A stretch of DNA of 64,000 nt. Source: Grimontia marina. Its GTDB lineage: Bacteria; Pseudomonadota; Gammaproteobacteria; Enterobacterales; Vibrionaceae. Shown here in pieces: positions 9,311 through 17,916 of this stretch; position 1 is the stretch's first letter, and each line of letters begins with the position of its first letter. The stretch spans positions 1 through 64,000 of the forward strand of contig NZ_FIZY01000025.1 in assembly GCF_900060185.1 (NCBI RefSeq). The letters run 5' to 3'. The notes beneath the pieces are model-generated. The model ran no database searches. It was not told the DNA's origin and saw only the letters and a list, made by a program, of their open reading frames with translations. The translations under genes and the position numbers were made by a program.

Positions 9311-10363
9311 TTAATCGAAGGACAGTTCCAGTTCTTCGGTTTGTGCTTGTTTTTCTTCTTCGCGGTCAGCGACAGGTTTCTTCAGTGCGTTCACAATCAG
9401 TGCTGTGGTTGCTGCACCGGCGATGACTGCGACGACATACATCATTCGACCTTCGACGACCGGGAGGACAATCAGGCCACCCCATGGTGCGTGGTTCAGA
9501 ACTCCCGCCATAAAGGCCACGATGTTACCTACCATGCCGCCTGCTACTATGGCTGGAATCACGCGTGCTGGGTCGTTCGCTGCGAATGGAATGGCACCTT
9601 CAGTGATACCGATACAGCCCATGATTGCCGCCGCTTTGCCCGCTTCCTGTTCTTCTGCAGAGTACTTCTTAGGTGCTAGGAAAGTTGCCAGTGCCATACC
9701 CAGTGGTGGAACACAGATAGCAACACCAACACCACCCATCAGCCATGGTTGTGTACCTACCTGAGTTTGTGCGAACAGAGTGGCAACTTTGTTGATTGGA
9801 CCGCCCATATCGAATGCTGTCATACCGCCCAGCACCGCACCCAGAATGGCTTTAGATGCGCCAGCCATGGATTGCAGGCCTTCGTTCATGAATGCCATGA
9901 AGGCAGCGATGGGTTGACCGATAACCCATACCACCAGTGCAGACACGATGAAGGTACCGCCGATAGGGATAATGAAGTAGGTAGACAGCGCTTTAAGCTT
10001 GTTGGAAAGAGGGATGCGCTTCAGTTGCAGAACGACGTAACCCGCGATGAAACCCACCACGATAGCACCAAGGAAGCCGGCTTGAACCTGGTTAGCCAGG
10101 TAAGCACCAATCATACCCGGTGCCAGTGCAGGACGGTCAGCGATAGAGTAAGCAATGTAGCCACCCAGAACCGGTACAAACAGGGTGAAACCTGCGATAC
10201 CCATGTCCCACAGACCTCCCAGGAATACACCCTCTGGCACTGCACCTTTACCGTTCAGCATCACTGACAGAGCCAGCAGAACACCACCTGCTACAACGAA
10301 TGGAAGCATGTGGCTGGTGCCGGTGAGAAGGTGCCGTTTTAGTTCAGCAATATTCGTTTTCAT
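9311..10363 (-). CDS. PTS fructose-type EIIC permease
   Basis: A 350-residue, largely hydrophobic protein with about eight to ten membrane segments, matching the fructose-family EIIC domain. Characteristic segments include GTSHMLPFVVAGG near the N-terminus, TAFDMGGPINKVA in the middle and GITEGAIPFA towards the C-terminus. It forms the sugar channel through the inner membrane and works with the EIIB encoded next. The first gene of a likely IIC-IIB-araC unit, it has a plausible AAAGG ribosome binding site. The sugar cannot be read from the sequence; fructose-like polyols or sugar derivatives are possible. Confidence 0.93.
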   Translation of the reverse strand: MKTNIAELKRHLLTGTSHMLPFVVAGGVLLALSVMLNGKGAVPEGVFLGGLWDMGIAGFTLFVPVLGGYIAYSIADRPALAPGMIGAYLANQVQAGFLGAIVVGFIAGYVVLQLKRIPLSNKLKALSTYFIIPIGGTFIVSALVVWVIGQPIAAFMAFMNEGLQSMAGASKAILGAVLGGMTAFDMGGPINKVATLFAQTQVGTQPWLMGGVGVAICVPPLGMALATFLAPKKYSAEEQEAGKAAAIMGCIGITEGAIPFAANDPARVIPAIVAGGMVGNIVAFMAGVLNHAPWGGLIVLPVVEGRMMYVVAVIAGAATTALIVNALKKPVADREEEKQAQTEELELSFD

Positions 10364-10607
10364 GATTCAGACCTTTAAGTTCGAGTTATTAGATTTGTGT
10401 TTTGAGTTGGTCTGATTATGCGCCCGGCATTTTGCTTAATATATTGGACAAATAAGCCCTTTACTGGAGAAATGTTGCATCTTGATTCGACTGAGAAGGC
10501 AATCACATATCGCTATAGATCAGTGCCTTACGAGGCTGAAAATGAGAGAGCGATAGCAGATAGGAAGCATGAAATATGCGTGGTGTTAGATGGTGAATAG
10601 TCAAGAT

Positions 10608-10640
10608 AAAAGAACAGCGCCTGGTGAGCGCTGTTCTTTT
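10608..10640 (-). terminator. Terminator of the cytochrome b561 gene (bidirectional shape)
   Basis: A 13-bp perfect stem (AAAAGAACAGCGC, 7-base loop, GCGCTGTTCTTTT) lies 4 bases after the b561 stop. A and T runs on both flanks allow it to work in either direction. The 244 bases between it and the EIIC start (10364-10607) contain only a weak 60-codon ORF and presumably the EIIC promoter. Confidence 0.85.
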
Positions 10641-10644
10641 TAGG

Positions 10645-11259
10645 TTATCCAGATACGAAGTACGTCAGGAATCCACCTATCCCGAGCAGTATTGCTCCCG
10701 CCCGTTTGTTCGACCGGAAGAACAGGGAAGTCGGTTGCAACTGGGATTGCCTTCCCGTAATCATCGCTTTCACCAATGATATTCCTTTTGCGCTGTAAAT
10801 GGCAATGGCGGTTAAATGTGCGCCGACTAATCCAATCAACAAATATGCGCCATAAAGGTGGAGAGCAGCCAGAAGGTCGATGTCATACAGCCAGCTTTCG
10901 TCGCTGATGTAATCGTCAAAATACCCCGCTTGGGCCATCCCGATAAAACACTGAAACACTAACAATGACAGCATGAAGATGACCATCAATCCGCCAGCAG
11001 GGTTATGGCCGACACCGTCATGCTCTTCTTTACCGAGGAGGTAGTTCACTGCTGAACGCGGTGATTTTACAAAATGCAGGAATCGGCTGGTCTTGCTACC
11101 GACTAAACCCCAAAGGATTCGCCAAACCAGCAATGCAGCGAGTGCGAGGCCAATGGTCAGGTGTGGACCCTCTTGAAGAAATCCGGTCACACACATCGCC
11201 GTAAACAATACGGCTTGTAGCCAATGATAAATGCGGGTCGGTGCGTCCCATATCTTCAT
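10645..11259 (-). CDS. Cytochrome b561 family membrane protein
   Basis: A 204-residue protein that starts with the typical WDAPTRIYHWLQA sequence and has four to five membrane segments with His residues suited to bind b-type haem (IYHW; GHNPAGG; LHLYGAYLL; GAHLTAIAIY). Proteins of this type pass electrons between quinones and periplasmic c-type cytochromes. It is transcribed away from the cytochrome c' gene across about 150 bases, and such b561/c' pairs are a recurring arrangement in marine gammaproteobacteria. A redox partnership with the c' protein is inferred. Confidence 0.9.
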   Translation of the reverse strand: MKIWDAPTRIYHWLQAVLFTAMCVTGFLQEGPHLTIGLALAALLVWRILWGLVGSKTSRFLHFVKSPRSAVNYLLGKEEHDGVGHNPAGGLMVIFMLSLLVFQCFIGMAQAGYFDDYISDESWLYDIDLLAALHLYGAYLLIGLVGAHLTAIAIYSAKGISLVKAMITGRQSQLQPTSLFFRSNKRAGAILLGIGGFLTYFVSG

Positions 11260-11409
11260 GATTTGTTCCTGATTTTTCGGGGAAATGTAGGTCTGGAGTT
11301 TAACGCGAAACGTTACAATTTTTCTGTCGAGTTTTAACAGAAATATCCATAAAATTGTTAGGTTTTATGATGTTATTCGTCGATTCAACAGCATTACAGG
11401 GATAAAGTC

Positions 11410-11865
11410 GTGAAAAGAATTGCAACAAGAAGTAAAGCAATCGGGTTGGTCAGTGCTCTGCTGATGGTGTCTGGTGCAGCGATGGCGCAGGATTTTTCTG
11501 AAGTGATTGATAATCGCCAGCAAAATTTCCTCTCTATCGCGGACACATTTAAAAGCTTGAAGAAAGCCGAAGATGGCAGCGACTCGGATTGGGAAACCAT
11601 CCGCAATCTGGCAATCAAAAACGCCGACACAGTAGGCGCGCTGAAAGGGATGTTCCCGGAAGGCAGTAGCTTTGATAGCCGCAGTAAGCCAGCAGTTTGG
11701 ACGAAGTGGGATAAGTTTGAATCTGGTCTTGATGGCCTGCAAACAAGTTTTGTATCAATGGCCGATGCAGCCGTAGCGCAAGACGATGATGCTCTGGAAG
11801 CGGCAATCAAAAGTGCCGACCGCTCCTGTAAAGCCTGTCACCGTGGTTATCGGGTTAAACGCTAG
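11410..11865 (+). CDS. Cytochrome c' (periplasmic)
   Basis: A 151-residue protein with a signal peptide (about 1-26, ending AAMA) and a four-helix cytochrome c' body. The haem attachment motif CKACH is at residues 140-144, right at the C-terminus as expected. Family members bind NO and are linked to nitrosative stress protection or to electron transfer. It is divergent from the b561 gene and followed at once by a strong terminator, so it is probably monocistronic. Confidence 0.93.
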   Translation: MKRIATRSKAIGLVSALLMVSGAAMAQDFSEVIDNRQQNFLSIADTFKSLKKAEDGSDSDWETIRNLAIKNADTVGALKGMFPEGSSFDSRSKPAVWTKWDKFESGLDGLQTSFVSMADAAVAQDDDALEAAIKSADRSCKACHRGYRVKR

Positions 11866-11868
11866 CAG

Positions 11869-11900
11869 ACAAAAACAGCGCCATTTGGCGCTGTTTTTGT
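11869..11900 (+). terminator. Terminator of the cytochrome c' gene
   Basis: A perfect 14-bp stem (ACAAAAACAGCGCC / GGCGCTGTTTTTGT) with a 4-base ATTT loop lies 3 bases after the stop and has a T run within its right arm. Confidence 0.92.
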
Positions 11901-12112
11901 ATTCATGACTCTAAGGGCTGTTGATCTTTGGTGGTTAAACTCCGCTCTGGCCAAAAGCGTTATCGCTTCTCGTGTAGGCTAGCTGAATGAGAAGTCTCTG
12001 CCTTGCATAAAATTCCTACAAATTGCTGATAAAAACATCACCAAAGGTCAGCAGACTCTAGTAGGGTATATAAAACAACCTGTTCATGAGATGGATACAG
12101 AGGAGAGGGGCT

Positions 12113-12652
12113 TTGAAGAGGCAAGTGTTAAAAACGTCCAATTTATTTTGGTTACTCCTGCTTAGTTCGTTCCAGCTTGCTGCTTTTCCGGGAGAAGTGA
12201 GGAGTTATTTCAAAGACTGGTTAGTCGTGTGCCAAGAGATATCAAATTCACGCAACTCCGGAATATGCCGTGCTAATGCCAGTGTTCGTGATAAGTCGGC
12301 GTTCAACTATGGGGATGGCACTGTTTTTCAACTGACTCTTCAGCGTGGTATCTCCACTTATTACACGATTGAGTTTTACAATGTTTTGGACGGTAAATAC
12401 CCCTCAGACCGTGTGACATTTCAGATAGATAACGATCCAGCAATGACGTTCTCAGCCCAACCCAACTCATTGAATGGTGTTAAGTTGAGTGCTGAAGATA
12501 CACAGAAACTTATCCCAGCTATGAAAGCGGGACGATGGATGAAGATCGACTATGTTAGCCAAAGCGGCAATGAAGTTTCATACAGATTATCGTTGCGAGG
12601 CGTCACGGCATCACTGTTATTTATCGAGCAGTTTTACATCAATAGGGGTTGA
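12113..12652 (+). CDS. Small secreted IalB-like protein
   Basis: About 179 residues from a TTG at 12113, which has a well-placed AGGAG eight bases upstream and gives a clean signal peptide (KRQVLKTSN, then a Leu/Phe core to about residue 24). The ATG at 12086 would add nine residues in front of the signal and has no ribosome binding site. The mature part starts YFKDWLVVCQ and has a second Cys in SGICRA, which resembles the invasion-associated locus B (IalB) fold and suggests one disulfide. The function of this branch is unknown to me. It stands alone between two unrelated genes. Confidence 0.7.
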   Translation: MKRQVLKTSNLFWLLLLSSFQLAAFPGEVRSYFKDWLVVCQEISNSRNSGICRANASVRDKSAFNYGDGTVFQLTLQRGISTYYTIEFYNVLDGKYPSDRVTFQIDNDPAMTFSAQPNSLNGVKLSAEDTQKLIPAMKAGRWMKIDYVSQSGNEVSYRLSLRGVTASLLFIEQFYINRG

Positions 12653-12748
12653 GCTCGAAGGGAGCTGAAGTCGGTGGGCGCAAGGCTGAAAGACCTGAAG
12701 GTACATGATTTGGCATGTGCCTTCAGGTGTTGCCATGACGAAGTTTCT

Positions 12749-13918
12749 CTAGCCTTTAAAAGGCAAAGTCTTAATGGCGCTTTTCATTCGTTGCAACGCC
12801 TGATCCAACGTTTTCCTCGTGCACCCAAAGTTCAGTCTTACGAATTTGCGGTTACCAAAGTCCAGTCCAGGGGAGAGCCCTACGCCTGCTTCCTCAAAGA
12901 AACGATGAGGATTGTCGACAGGCAATTCACTGCAATCAATCCAAGCAAGGTAAGTGGCTTCGATGTGCTCCAGTTTCATGCCGGGCAGGGCGTTAATTTC
13001 CTGCATGAGGTAATCGCGGTGGCCTGCCAGATAGCAAAGTTGCTCTTGAAGCCAGGCTTCGCCATGTTCATAAGCTGCTTCGGCCGCGGTGAAGGCCAAT
13101 ACGTTAACCCCCGGTACGATACCACGCTTGATCTTGCTAAAGCGCTGGCGAAGTTTTGCATTGGGAATGATGGCGATAGAAGCCCCAAGCCCAGCAATGT
13201 TGAAGGTTTTACTGGGTGCCATGAGTGTCACGCTACGCTGCTCGGCACTTTCACTGATGCTTGCGAATGGAATGTGTTGCTTGTCACCGTCTAGGATCAG
13301 ATCGCAATGGATTTCGTCTGAACACACAAACAAATCATGTTTTTCCGCAAACGCTAGCGTAGCTTCCAACTCTTCGCGGGTATAAACCGTCCCACCCGGG
13401 TTTAGCGGGTTACACATTTGCAGTAAACCACCTTTACCAGAGAGTTGTTCCTCAGCTTCTACCAAATCCGGCATCCAGCGGCCATCTGTCAGCTTCACTG
13501 TGGCTTTCACTAGCGGACGCTCAGCGAATTTTGCAGAAGAAATAAAAGGCGGATAGATTGGGCTCGGGCTGATAATGGTTTGGCCTTCGTCAGTCAAAGC
13601 GCGTGCTGCGATGTTAAGCCCACATACTAAACCAGGAAGATAGACCACCCACTCAGGTTGAATGTCCCAGTTGTAGCGGGATTTCATGCGGGCGACGAAA
13701 ATCTCAGTCAAGGTATCTGACGCATGGGTATAGCCAAACACGCCGTGTGATACGCGCTCTTGGAGTGCTTCGATTACCGCTGGTGGGGATTGGAAATCAC
13801 TGTCAGCAACCCACATTGGAAGGATGTCCTGACCTTTGTATTTGTCCCATTTATCGCTATAGCTTTTAGTGCGGTCGACTTCTTTATCAAAATCAAATTG
13901 GTGGGTTGATACGTCCAT
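12749..13918 (-). CDS. MalY/PatB family PLP-dependent C-S beta-lyase
   Basis: A 389-residue fold-type I PLP enzyme. The lysine that binds PLP is in MAPSKTFNIAGL; the N-terminal DILPMWVADSDF and the central CNPLNPGG are typical of PatB/MalY cystathionine beta-lyases rather than of ordinary aspartate aminotransferases. The expected reaction is cleavage of cystathionine or cysteine conjugates to a thiol, pyruvate and ammonia. I place the start at 13918 because AAGGA sits about 10 bases upstream; an in-frame ATG at 13942 lies in front of that site. Single gene, followed on the other side by a MITE-like element. Confidence 0.88.
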   Translation of the reverse strand: MDVSTHQFDFDKEVDRTKSYSDKWDKYKGQDILPMWVADSDFQSPPAVIEALQERVSHGVFGYTHASDTLTEIFVARMKSRYNWDIQPEWVVYLPGLVCGLNIAARALTDEGQTIISPSPIYPPFISSAKFAERPLVKATVKLTDGRWMPDLVEAEEQLSGKGGLLQMCNPLNPGGTVYTREELEATLAFAEKHDLFVCSDEIHCDLILDGDKQHIPFASISESAEQRSVTLMAPSKTFNIAGLGASIAIIPNAKLRQRFSKIKRGIVPGVNVLAFTAAEAAYEHGEAWLQEQLCYLAGHRDYLMQEINALPGMKLEHIEATYLAWIDCSELPVDNPHRFFEEAGVGLSPGLDFGNRKFVRLNFGCTRKTLDQALQRMKSAIKTLPFKG

Positions 13919-14003
13919 TCTCAGTGTTCCTTTTGGGGTCAATAACCCTAGCTTACTGAAACTAGATGGGAATGGGAAAGGGGGAGTCGTTGCCTGAAAT
14001 AAA

Positions 14004-14023
14004 AATCGGGCCGAAGCCCGATT
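14004..14023 (-). terminator. Minus-strand terminator beyond the 7TM/ATP-grasp operon
   Basis: An 8-bp stem (AATCGGGC, CGAA loop, GCCCGATT) followed by five T residues when read on the minus strand. It lies about 280 bases after the stop of the ATP-grasp gene, with the MITE-like element in between, so the element may have been inserted between the gene and its terminator. Confidence 0.7.
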
Positions 14024-14027
14024 GACG

Positions 14028-14293
14028 TATACCCAAATAACCTGAAGATGCAGGATTCAGCGAGTTTGACTGGCGTTGTGATCGCGGCGTTCCTTTGTAG
14101 GTGTAGTCACCTCCATCAAAAAGGAACAACAAAGAGCACGACGTCAGTCAACTCGCCCGAAGGGAGGCCCTCAATACGCACACTTCATCGTTAAATTCCA
14201 CGGAAATAGAACGACTATTCCTCGCGAAATTTGCCTCGAATTGAACGTATTGATGACCTCTGAATGCGAGCATCTTCAGGTTATTTGGGTATA
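14028..14293. mobile_element. 266-bp MITE-like palindromic element
   Basis: The ends are perfect 24-bp inverted repeats: 14028-14051 begins TATACCCAAATAACCTGAAG and 14270-14293 is its exact reverse complement. Inside, 14060-14095 and about 14119-14156 form a second, imperfect inverted repeat, so the left 130 bases can fold into a long hairpin. No ORF of note lies inside. The structure fits a non-autonomous miniature transposable element, and I believe similar palindromic units occur in other Vibrionaceae genomes. It sits 13 bases beyond the stop of the ATP-grasp gene. No clear target-site duplication was seen. Confidence 0.75.
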
Positions 14294-14305
14294 TCTTGTT
14301 TAAAC

Positions 14306-15289
14306 TTAATGTCCGGGCGTGTAGGTGCCTGAAAAATTTTTCGCGGCGTAAGCCACACGTTCTTCCGGTGTCGTGAGGTGAGCAGTTTCTCCGATTGCTT
14401 CGATATGACGAAGCCTTGGCAGCAGTCCACAGCCGTTAGCAATTTGAATCGCCAGACCGGGACGCGCATTGAGCTCCAGCACCATCGGACCTTTTTCTTT
14501 GTCGAGCACCATATCCGTACCCAGATAGCCAAGGCCTGTCATTTCCCATGCGCTCGCGGCGAGAGTCAGTAGCAGTTCCCAATGAGGAACCTGAAGCTCG
14601 CTCAATAAGCGGCCAGTGTCGGGGTGATGCTCAATCGGTCGGTTAAATTGCACTGCACGCAGCGCCTTACCCGTCGCGATATCAATACCGACCCCTACTG
14701 CACCTTGGTGAAGGTTGGCTTTACCATCGGATGCAGCAGTAGAAAGACGCATCATCGCCATCACAGGGTAACCTTTAAATACGATAACGCGGATATCTGG
14801 TACACCTTCGTAGCTGAAACCATCAAACACATCATCAAACTGGATCAGGTTTTCTACAACAGCGACATCGTTTTTACCACCCAGCGAGAACAAGCCCGCC
14901 AAGGTGTTGGTGATGTGGCGTTCCACTTCTTCCTTACTGACCTCAGATCCAGATGGCTTTTTATATACGCCATCCTTGTTTGAGGTTACGACCAGAATAC
15001 CTTTACCGCCCGAGCCCTGAGCAGGCTTTATCACAAAGCCAGGCCAGTCTTTTACCATCTCGTGGATGGATGGTACTTGGTGCTGCTCGTTGATGACGCC
15101 AATCAACTCTGGAACCGTTGCTCCGGCAAGCTGCGCAATTTTTTTGGTTTTCAGTTTGTCATCCACCAATGGGAACAAACTGCGTTTGTTATATCGGCCG
15201 ATATAGCTGATATTCCGGCGGTTCATTCCCATGATGCCAGCTTTGTGCAGCTTAAAAGGCGATGTGTATTTCTTTAGGAAATCCAGCAT
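14306..15289 (-). CDS. RimK-related ATP-grasp ligase (alpha-L-glutamate ligase-like)
   Basis: A 327-residue ATP-grasp enzyme: the nucleotide-binding glycine-rich FVIKPAQGSGGKGI (about residues 95-108), DIRVIVF, and the metal-binding LELNARPGLAIQIAN near residue 280. It belongs to the RimK-related ligases that form amide bonds to amino acids such as glutamate. The substrate is unknown. It starts 3 bases after the 7TM gene ends and is the third gene of a protease/7TM/ligase operon, so it probably acts in the cytoplasm on something handled by the other two. The order is conserved in many proteobacteria as I recall it. Confidence 0.88.
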   Translation of the reverse strand: MLDFLKKYTSPFKLHKAGIMGMNRRNISYIGRYNKRSLFPLVDDKLKTKKIAQLAGATVPELIGVINEQHQVPSIHEMVKDWPGFVIKPAQGSGGKGILVVTSNKDGVYKKPSGSEVSKEEVERHITNTLAGLFSLGGKNDVAVVENLIQFDDVFDGFSYEGVPDIRVIVFKGYPVMAMMRLSTAASDGKANLHQGAVGVGIDIATGKALRAVQFNRPIEHHPDTGRLLSELQVPHWELLLTLAASAWEMTGLGYLGTDMVLDKEKGPMVLELNARPGLAIQIANGCGLLPRLRHIEAIGETAHLTTPEERVAYAAKNFSGTYTPGH

Positions 15290-15292
15290 GCC

Positions 15293-16798
15293 TTAGTCCT
15301 TCACCAGTGGCTTGAATCGCTTCAATTCGCTCAGGCGGTAGCCAGTGTAGTTACCCAGCATCAGGATCAGTGCCAGAATCACGAGTTGAATACCAACGAA
15401 GTTAAAGGTGATATGACGGACAAAATCATTGGTCATTGCCAGGTATACCAGCACAGCTGTCAACAGTGAGCCGCCACCTTGAATAAGCACCTGTTTCGCG
15501 CCTTCCTCTTCCCAGAGGATCGACATACGTTCGATGGTCCAGGAGAGAATAATCATTGGGAAGAAGGTAATAGTCAGGCCTTCGACCAATCCAATTTTGA
15601 ATGCAACAATGGTGAAGATAGAGATGATCATGATTACCGTGATAATCACGGCAGATATTCTCGCAACAAGGAGCAGATTAAGCCTTGATAGATAACTTCT
15701 GATAATCAGACCGGTACCAACAATCAACAGGAAGCCAACAAGGCCCGGCACTAATTGTGTCTGAACAAAAGCGACAGCAATCAGTACTGGCATAAACGTA
15801 CCGGAAGTTTTCAGGCCGACAAGTACACGCAGCAGCACAACAATCAGAGCGCCAATGGGGATCAGCATGATGGTTTTAAACATCGCCTGTTCTTCAATAG
15901 GCAGGCTGTGAATAGAGAAATTCAGCAGGCTTTCGGCCTGTATTTTCTCATCAGTTGCCTGCTGCGGACTGATGTCCTGCGCAATGATAGAGAAGCTGAC
16001 TTGGCTGTTGGTGCCACCCATGACTTCGAGTAAAGGCGTGCCTTTTTGATTCCAGATCAAAAGATTGTCGAAAGAATCTTCTGTTCCGGTATCTAGGTTA
16101 AACAATTGCCAATGTTCGTTATCCCAAACTTCCACCATTGGGATGATACTTTGGCGGCGTCGACCATCTTCCAATTGCAATGCGCCAACGACACGGGCAT
16201 GGATGTTTTCCAGCGAAAGAATAGCCACGATCGCTTGGGCCTTGCTCATTTCTTTGGTGAGAAGGGCTGCATTTTGGCTTTCTTTGTCGTTGAACTGTTT
16301 GATGAGCTCACGCGCGAGTGTCACATTGTCTGCGGAGCGCTGTCTGGCTTGTTCGAGAAGAGCATCTGCAGCAGTCTTGATAGGGCCATCAAGCACGGCT
16401 GGTGTCACATCACTTAGGGGTGGTTCGATAGGGTAGTTGGCGTTTTCATCAACCAGCATTTGGTTTTTGAAATAGAGAATTTGTTGCCCGCTCGCTTCGC
16501 GCTTGCTCCACTCCGCTCTGCGGCCATCTTGGGTATTGATCAATGCAAACCCGTAGCCCGGTGAGCTGGTGTTTTCATTAATGAGGGTAAAGCCTTCCTG
16601 GGTATCTGGCGTTGCAAGTGACACTTTAACTGGCTTGCCTTTGGCTTGGAATTCAACGCGGGCTTCCACTTCCCACACTTGGTGTTTTTGTCCCGCTGTC
16701 CAGGGTACGCCGTAGACATTATGGCGGTAAATACTCATGCCCATGCCGACGATGATCAGCACACTGATGAGCAAATAAAAAGGAACGCGTGAAGTCAT
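15293..16798 (-). CDS. Inactive transglutaminase-like domain fused to seven membrane helices
   Basis: A 501-residue protein with an N-terminal membrane anchor (about 8-24), a periplasmic domain of about 280 residues that resembles a transglutaminase fold, and a C-terminal block of seven membrane helices from about residue 310 (MLIPIGALIVVLL onwards). This matches the UUP/7TM family found next to RimK-related ligases and retropepsin-like proteases. It may couple periplasmic recognition to the cytoplasmic ligase; no biochemical role is known to me. Middle gene of the operon, about 40 bases after the protease gene. Confidence 0.85.
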   Translation of the reverse strand: MTSRVPFYLLISVLIIVGMGMSIYRHNVYGVPWTAGQKHQVWEVEARVEFQAKGKPVKVSLATPDTQEGFTLINENTSSPGYGFALINTQDGRRAEWSKREASGQQILYFKNQMLVDENANYPIEPPLSDVTPAVLDGPIKTAADALLEQARQRSADNVTLARELIKQFNDKESQNAALLTKEMSKAQAIVAILSLENIHARVVGALQLEDGRRRQSIIPMVEVWDNEHWQLFNLDTGTEDSFDNLLIWNQKGTPLLEVMGGTNSQVSFSIIAQDISPQQATDEKIQAESLLNFSIHSLPIEEQAMFKTIMLIPIGALIVVLLRVLVGLKTSGTFMPVLIAVAFVQTQLVPGLVGFLLIVGTGLIIRSYLSRLNLLLVARISAVIITVIMIISIFTIVAFKIGLVEGLTITFFPMIILSWTIERMSILWEEEGAKQVLIQGGGSLLTAVLVYLAMTNDFVRHITFNFVGIQLVILALILMLGNYTGYRLSELKRFKPLVKD

Positions 16799-16839
16799 TC
16801 TTTCCTCGTTATTGGCACTGTGGGTTGAAGTTCAGTGCG

Positions 16840-17601
16840 CTATTTCTTTTCGGCAACAAACTTTGGATGGATGTAAGACTTAGAGACGTCAACGACGGCA
16901 ATGTCTTTAAAGAACTCACGGCCCAGAAGAACCGGGAATTCCATGTGCGAACGGTCCGCCAGCGTAAATTGCGTTTTTTCATGCAGTTCACCCAGCCTGA
17001 TACGCAGTTCTACAACCGGACGACGCTCAAGACTCTCAGTGGAAGCTTGACGGATCTTTACCCAGCGAGTCACTGGTGCTTCGATATTTGCTAGTGGTTC
17101 GGCCTCACCCTCGCCATTTTGGCTATGTGCAAGATTGAAGCTGACCCAGGTTTTACCGTCACGTTCGAACTCCTGAATGTCAGTCGCATTCAGGGAGGAT
17201 GTTGTTGCGCCGGTGTCTACACGGGCCTTGTAGTTGGAGCCAGCCGCGTCAATCCAAACCCACTCTTGTTCACCAAGCACAGCTTTATCGGATTTTTGCG
17301 GCACTGGCACTTCTTTCTCAACGTAGACCACTTGTGGCTCAGCTCTATTCGCAGCTTCACGGGCCTGATTCTGACGCATGATTTTGAGTGTGTCAGAAAT
17401 ATCGGCAACCTGATGTTCAAGGGTTGCGATTTGTTCTTGCTGTGTTTGAACACTTTGGTTTAGCGACGAGTAGTCACTCTGAATGTTGGTCTCTATGTTA
17501 CTGATTGCATTCAGGGTCTGTTGGTGCTGTTCCTGAGATGTAATGCTGCAGCCAGAGAGGACAGCAGAGAAAAGAATCAGCAATCCGCTGCGAGTTAGCA
17601 T
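16840..17601 (-). CDS. Retropepsin-like (putative zinc/aspartic) protease, lipoprotein
   Basis: A 253-residue protein with a lipoprotein signal (LSGC near residue 18, so Cys would be lipidated) and a coiled-coil stretch (about 22-85, rich in Gln and Asn/Ile heptads). The C-terminal domain has the retropepsin motif VDTGATTSSL and ends in LLGREF. These proteins are annotated as ATP-dependent zinc proteases of the RimB type, but the DTGA motif points to an aspartic fold. It is likely held in the periplasm, where it may process the same target as the 7TM/ligase partners. First gene of the operon. Confidence 0.85.
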   Translation of the reverse strand: MLTRSGLLILFSAVLSGCSITSQEQHQQTLNAISNIETNIQSDYSSLNQSVQTQQEQIATLEHQVADISDTLKIMRQNQAREAANRAEPQVVYVEKEVPVPQKSDKAVLGEQEWVWIDAAGSNYKARVDTGATTSSLNATDIQEFERDGKTWVSFNLAHSQNGEGEAEPLANIEAPVTRWVKIRQASTESLERRPVVELRIRLGELHEKTQFTLADRSHMEFPVLLGREFFKDIAVVDVSKSYIHPKFVAEKK

Positions 17602-17916
17602 GTAGAGCTCCGTGCTGGGTGGTTAAGGCGTTGAAAATAGGAGTGTAGTTTATCCCGAAAAAAACGAAGCGAGAAGGGAGATTTGTCATATCTGAGTCAG
17701 AATTGTCAATTATCGGAACATTCTGATTCGTGACGATTTTTTTACCTTTAGTGTATAGTAATTAGGTCAATTCAAAACTAGATCTGCGGAGATTCATTGG
17801 CCTTTTTGCGGGAATGAGACAGGGCTACCATCAAAATGATGAGACTGAGTTTCTGGATATTATGAATCTATCAGGCAGTCATTGAACTGCCTGTTAAATC
17901 CATGAACAAAGCAATC
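17602..17916. other. Intergenic region between cmoB and the protease operon
   Basis: 315 bases without a credible gene. A stem of 8 bp (CAGGCAGT / ACTGCCTG at 17872-17893, 6-base loop) lies 24 bases after the cmoB stop and could end cmoB transcription, although the T run is weak. The rest should hold the minus-strand promoter of the protease operon. Confidence 0.5.

Noticed and set aside
10418-10600. 60-codon ORF upstream of the PTS genes
   Set aside because: No ribosome binding site, no family resemblance, and it lies in the promoter region of the divergently placed EIIC gene.
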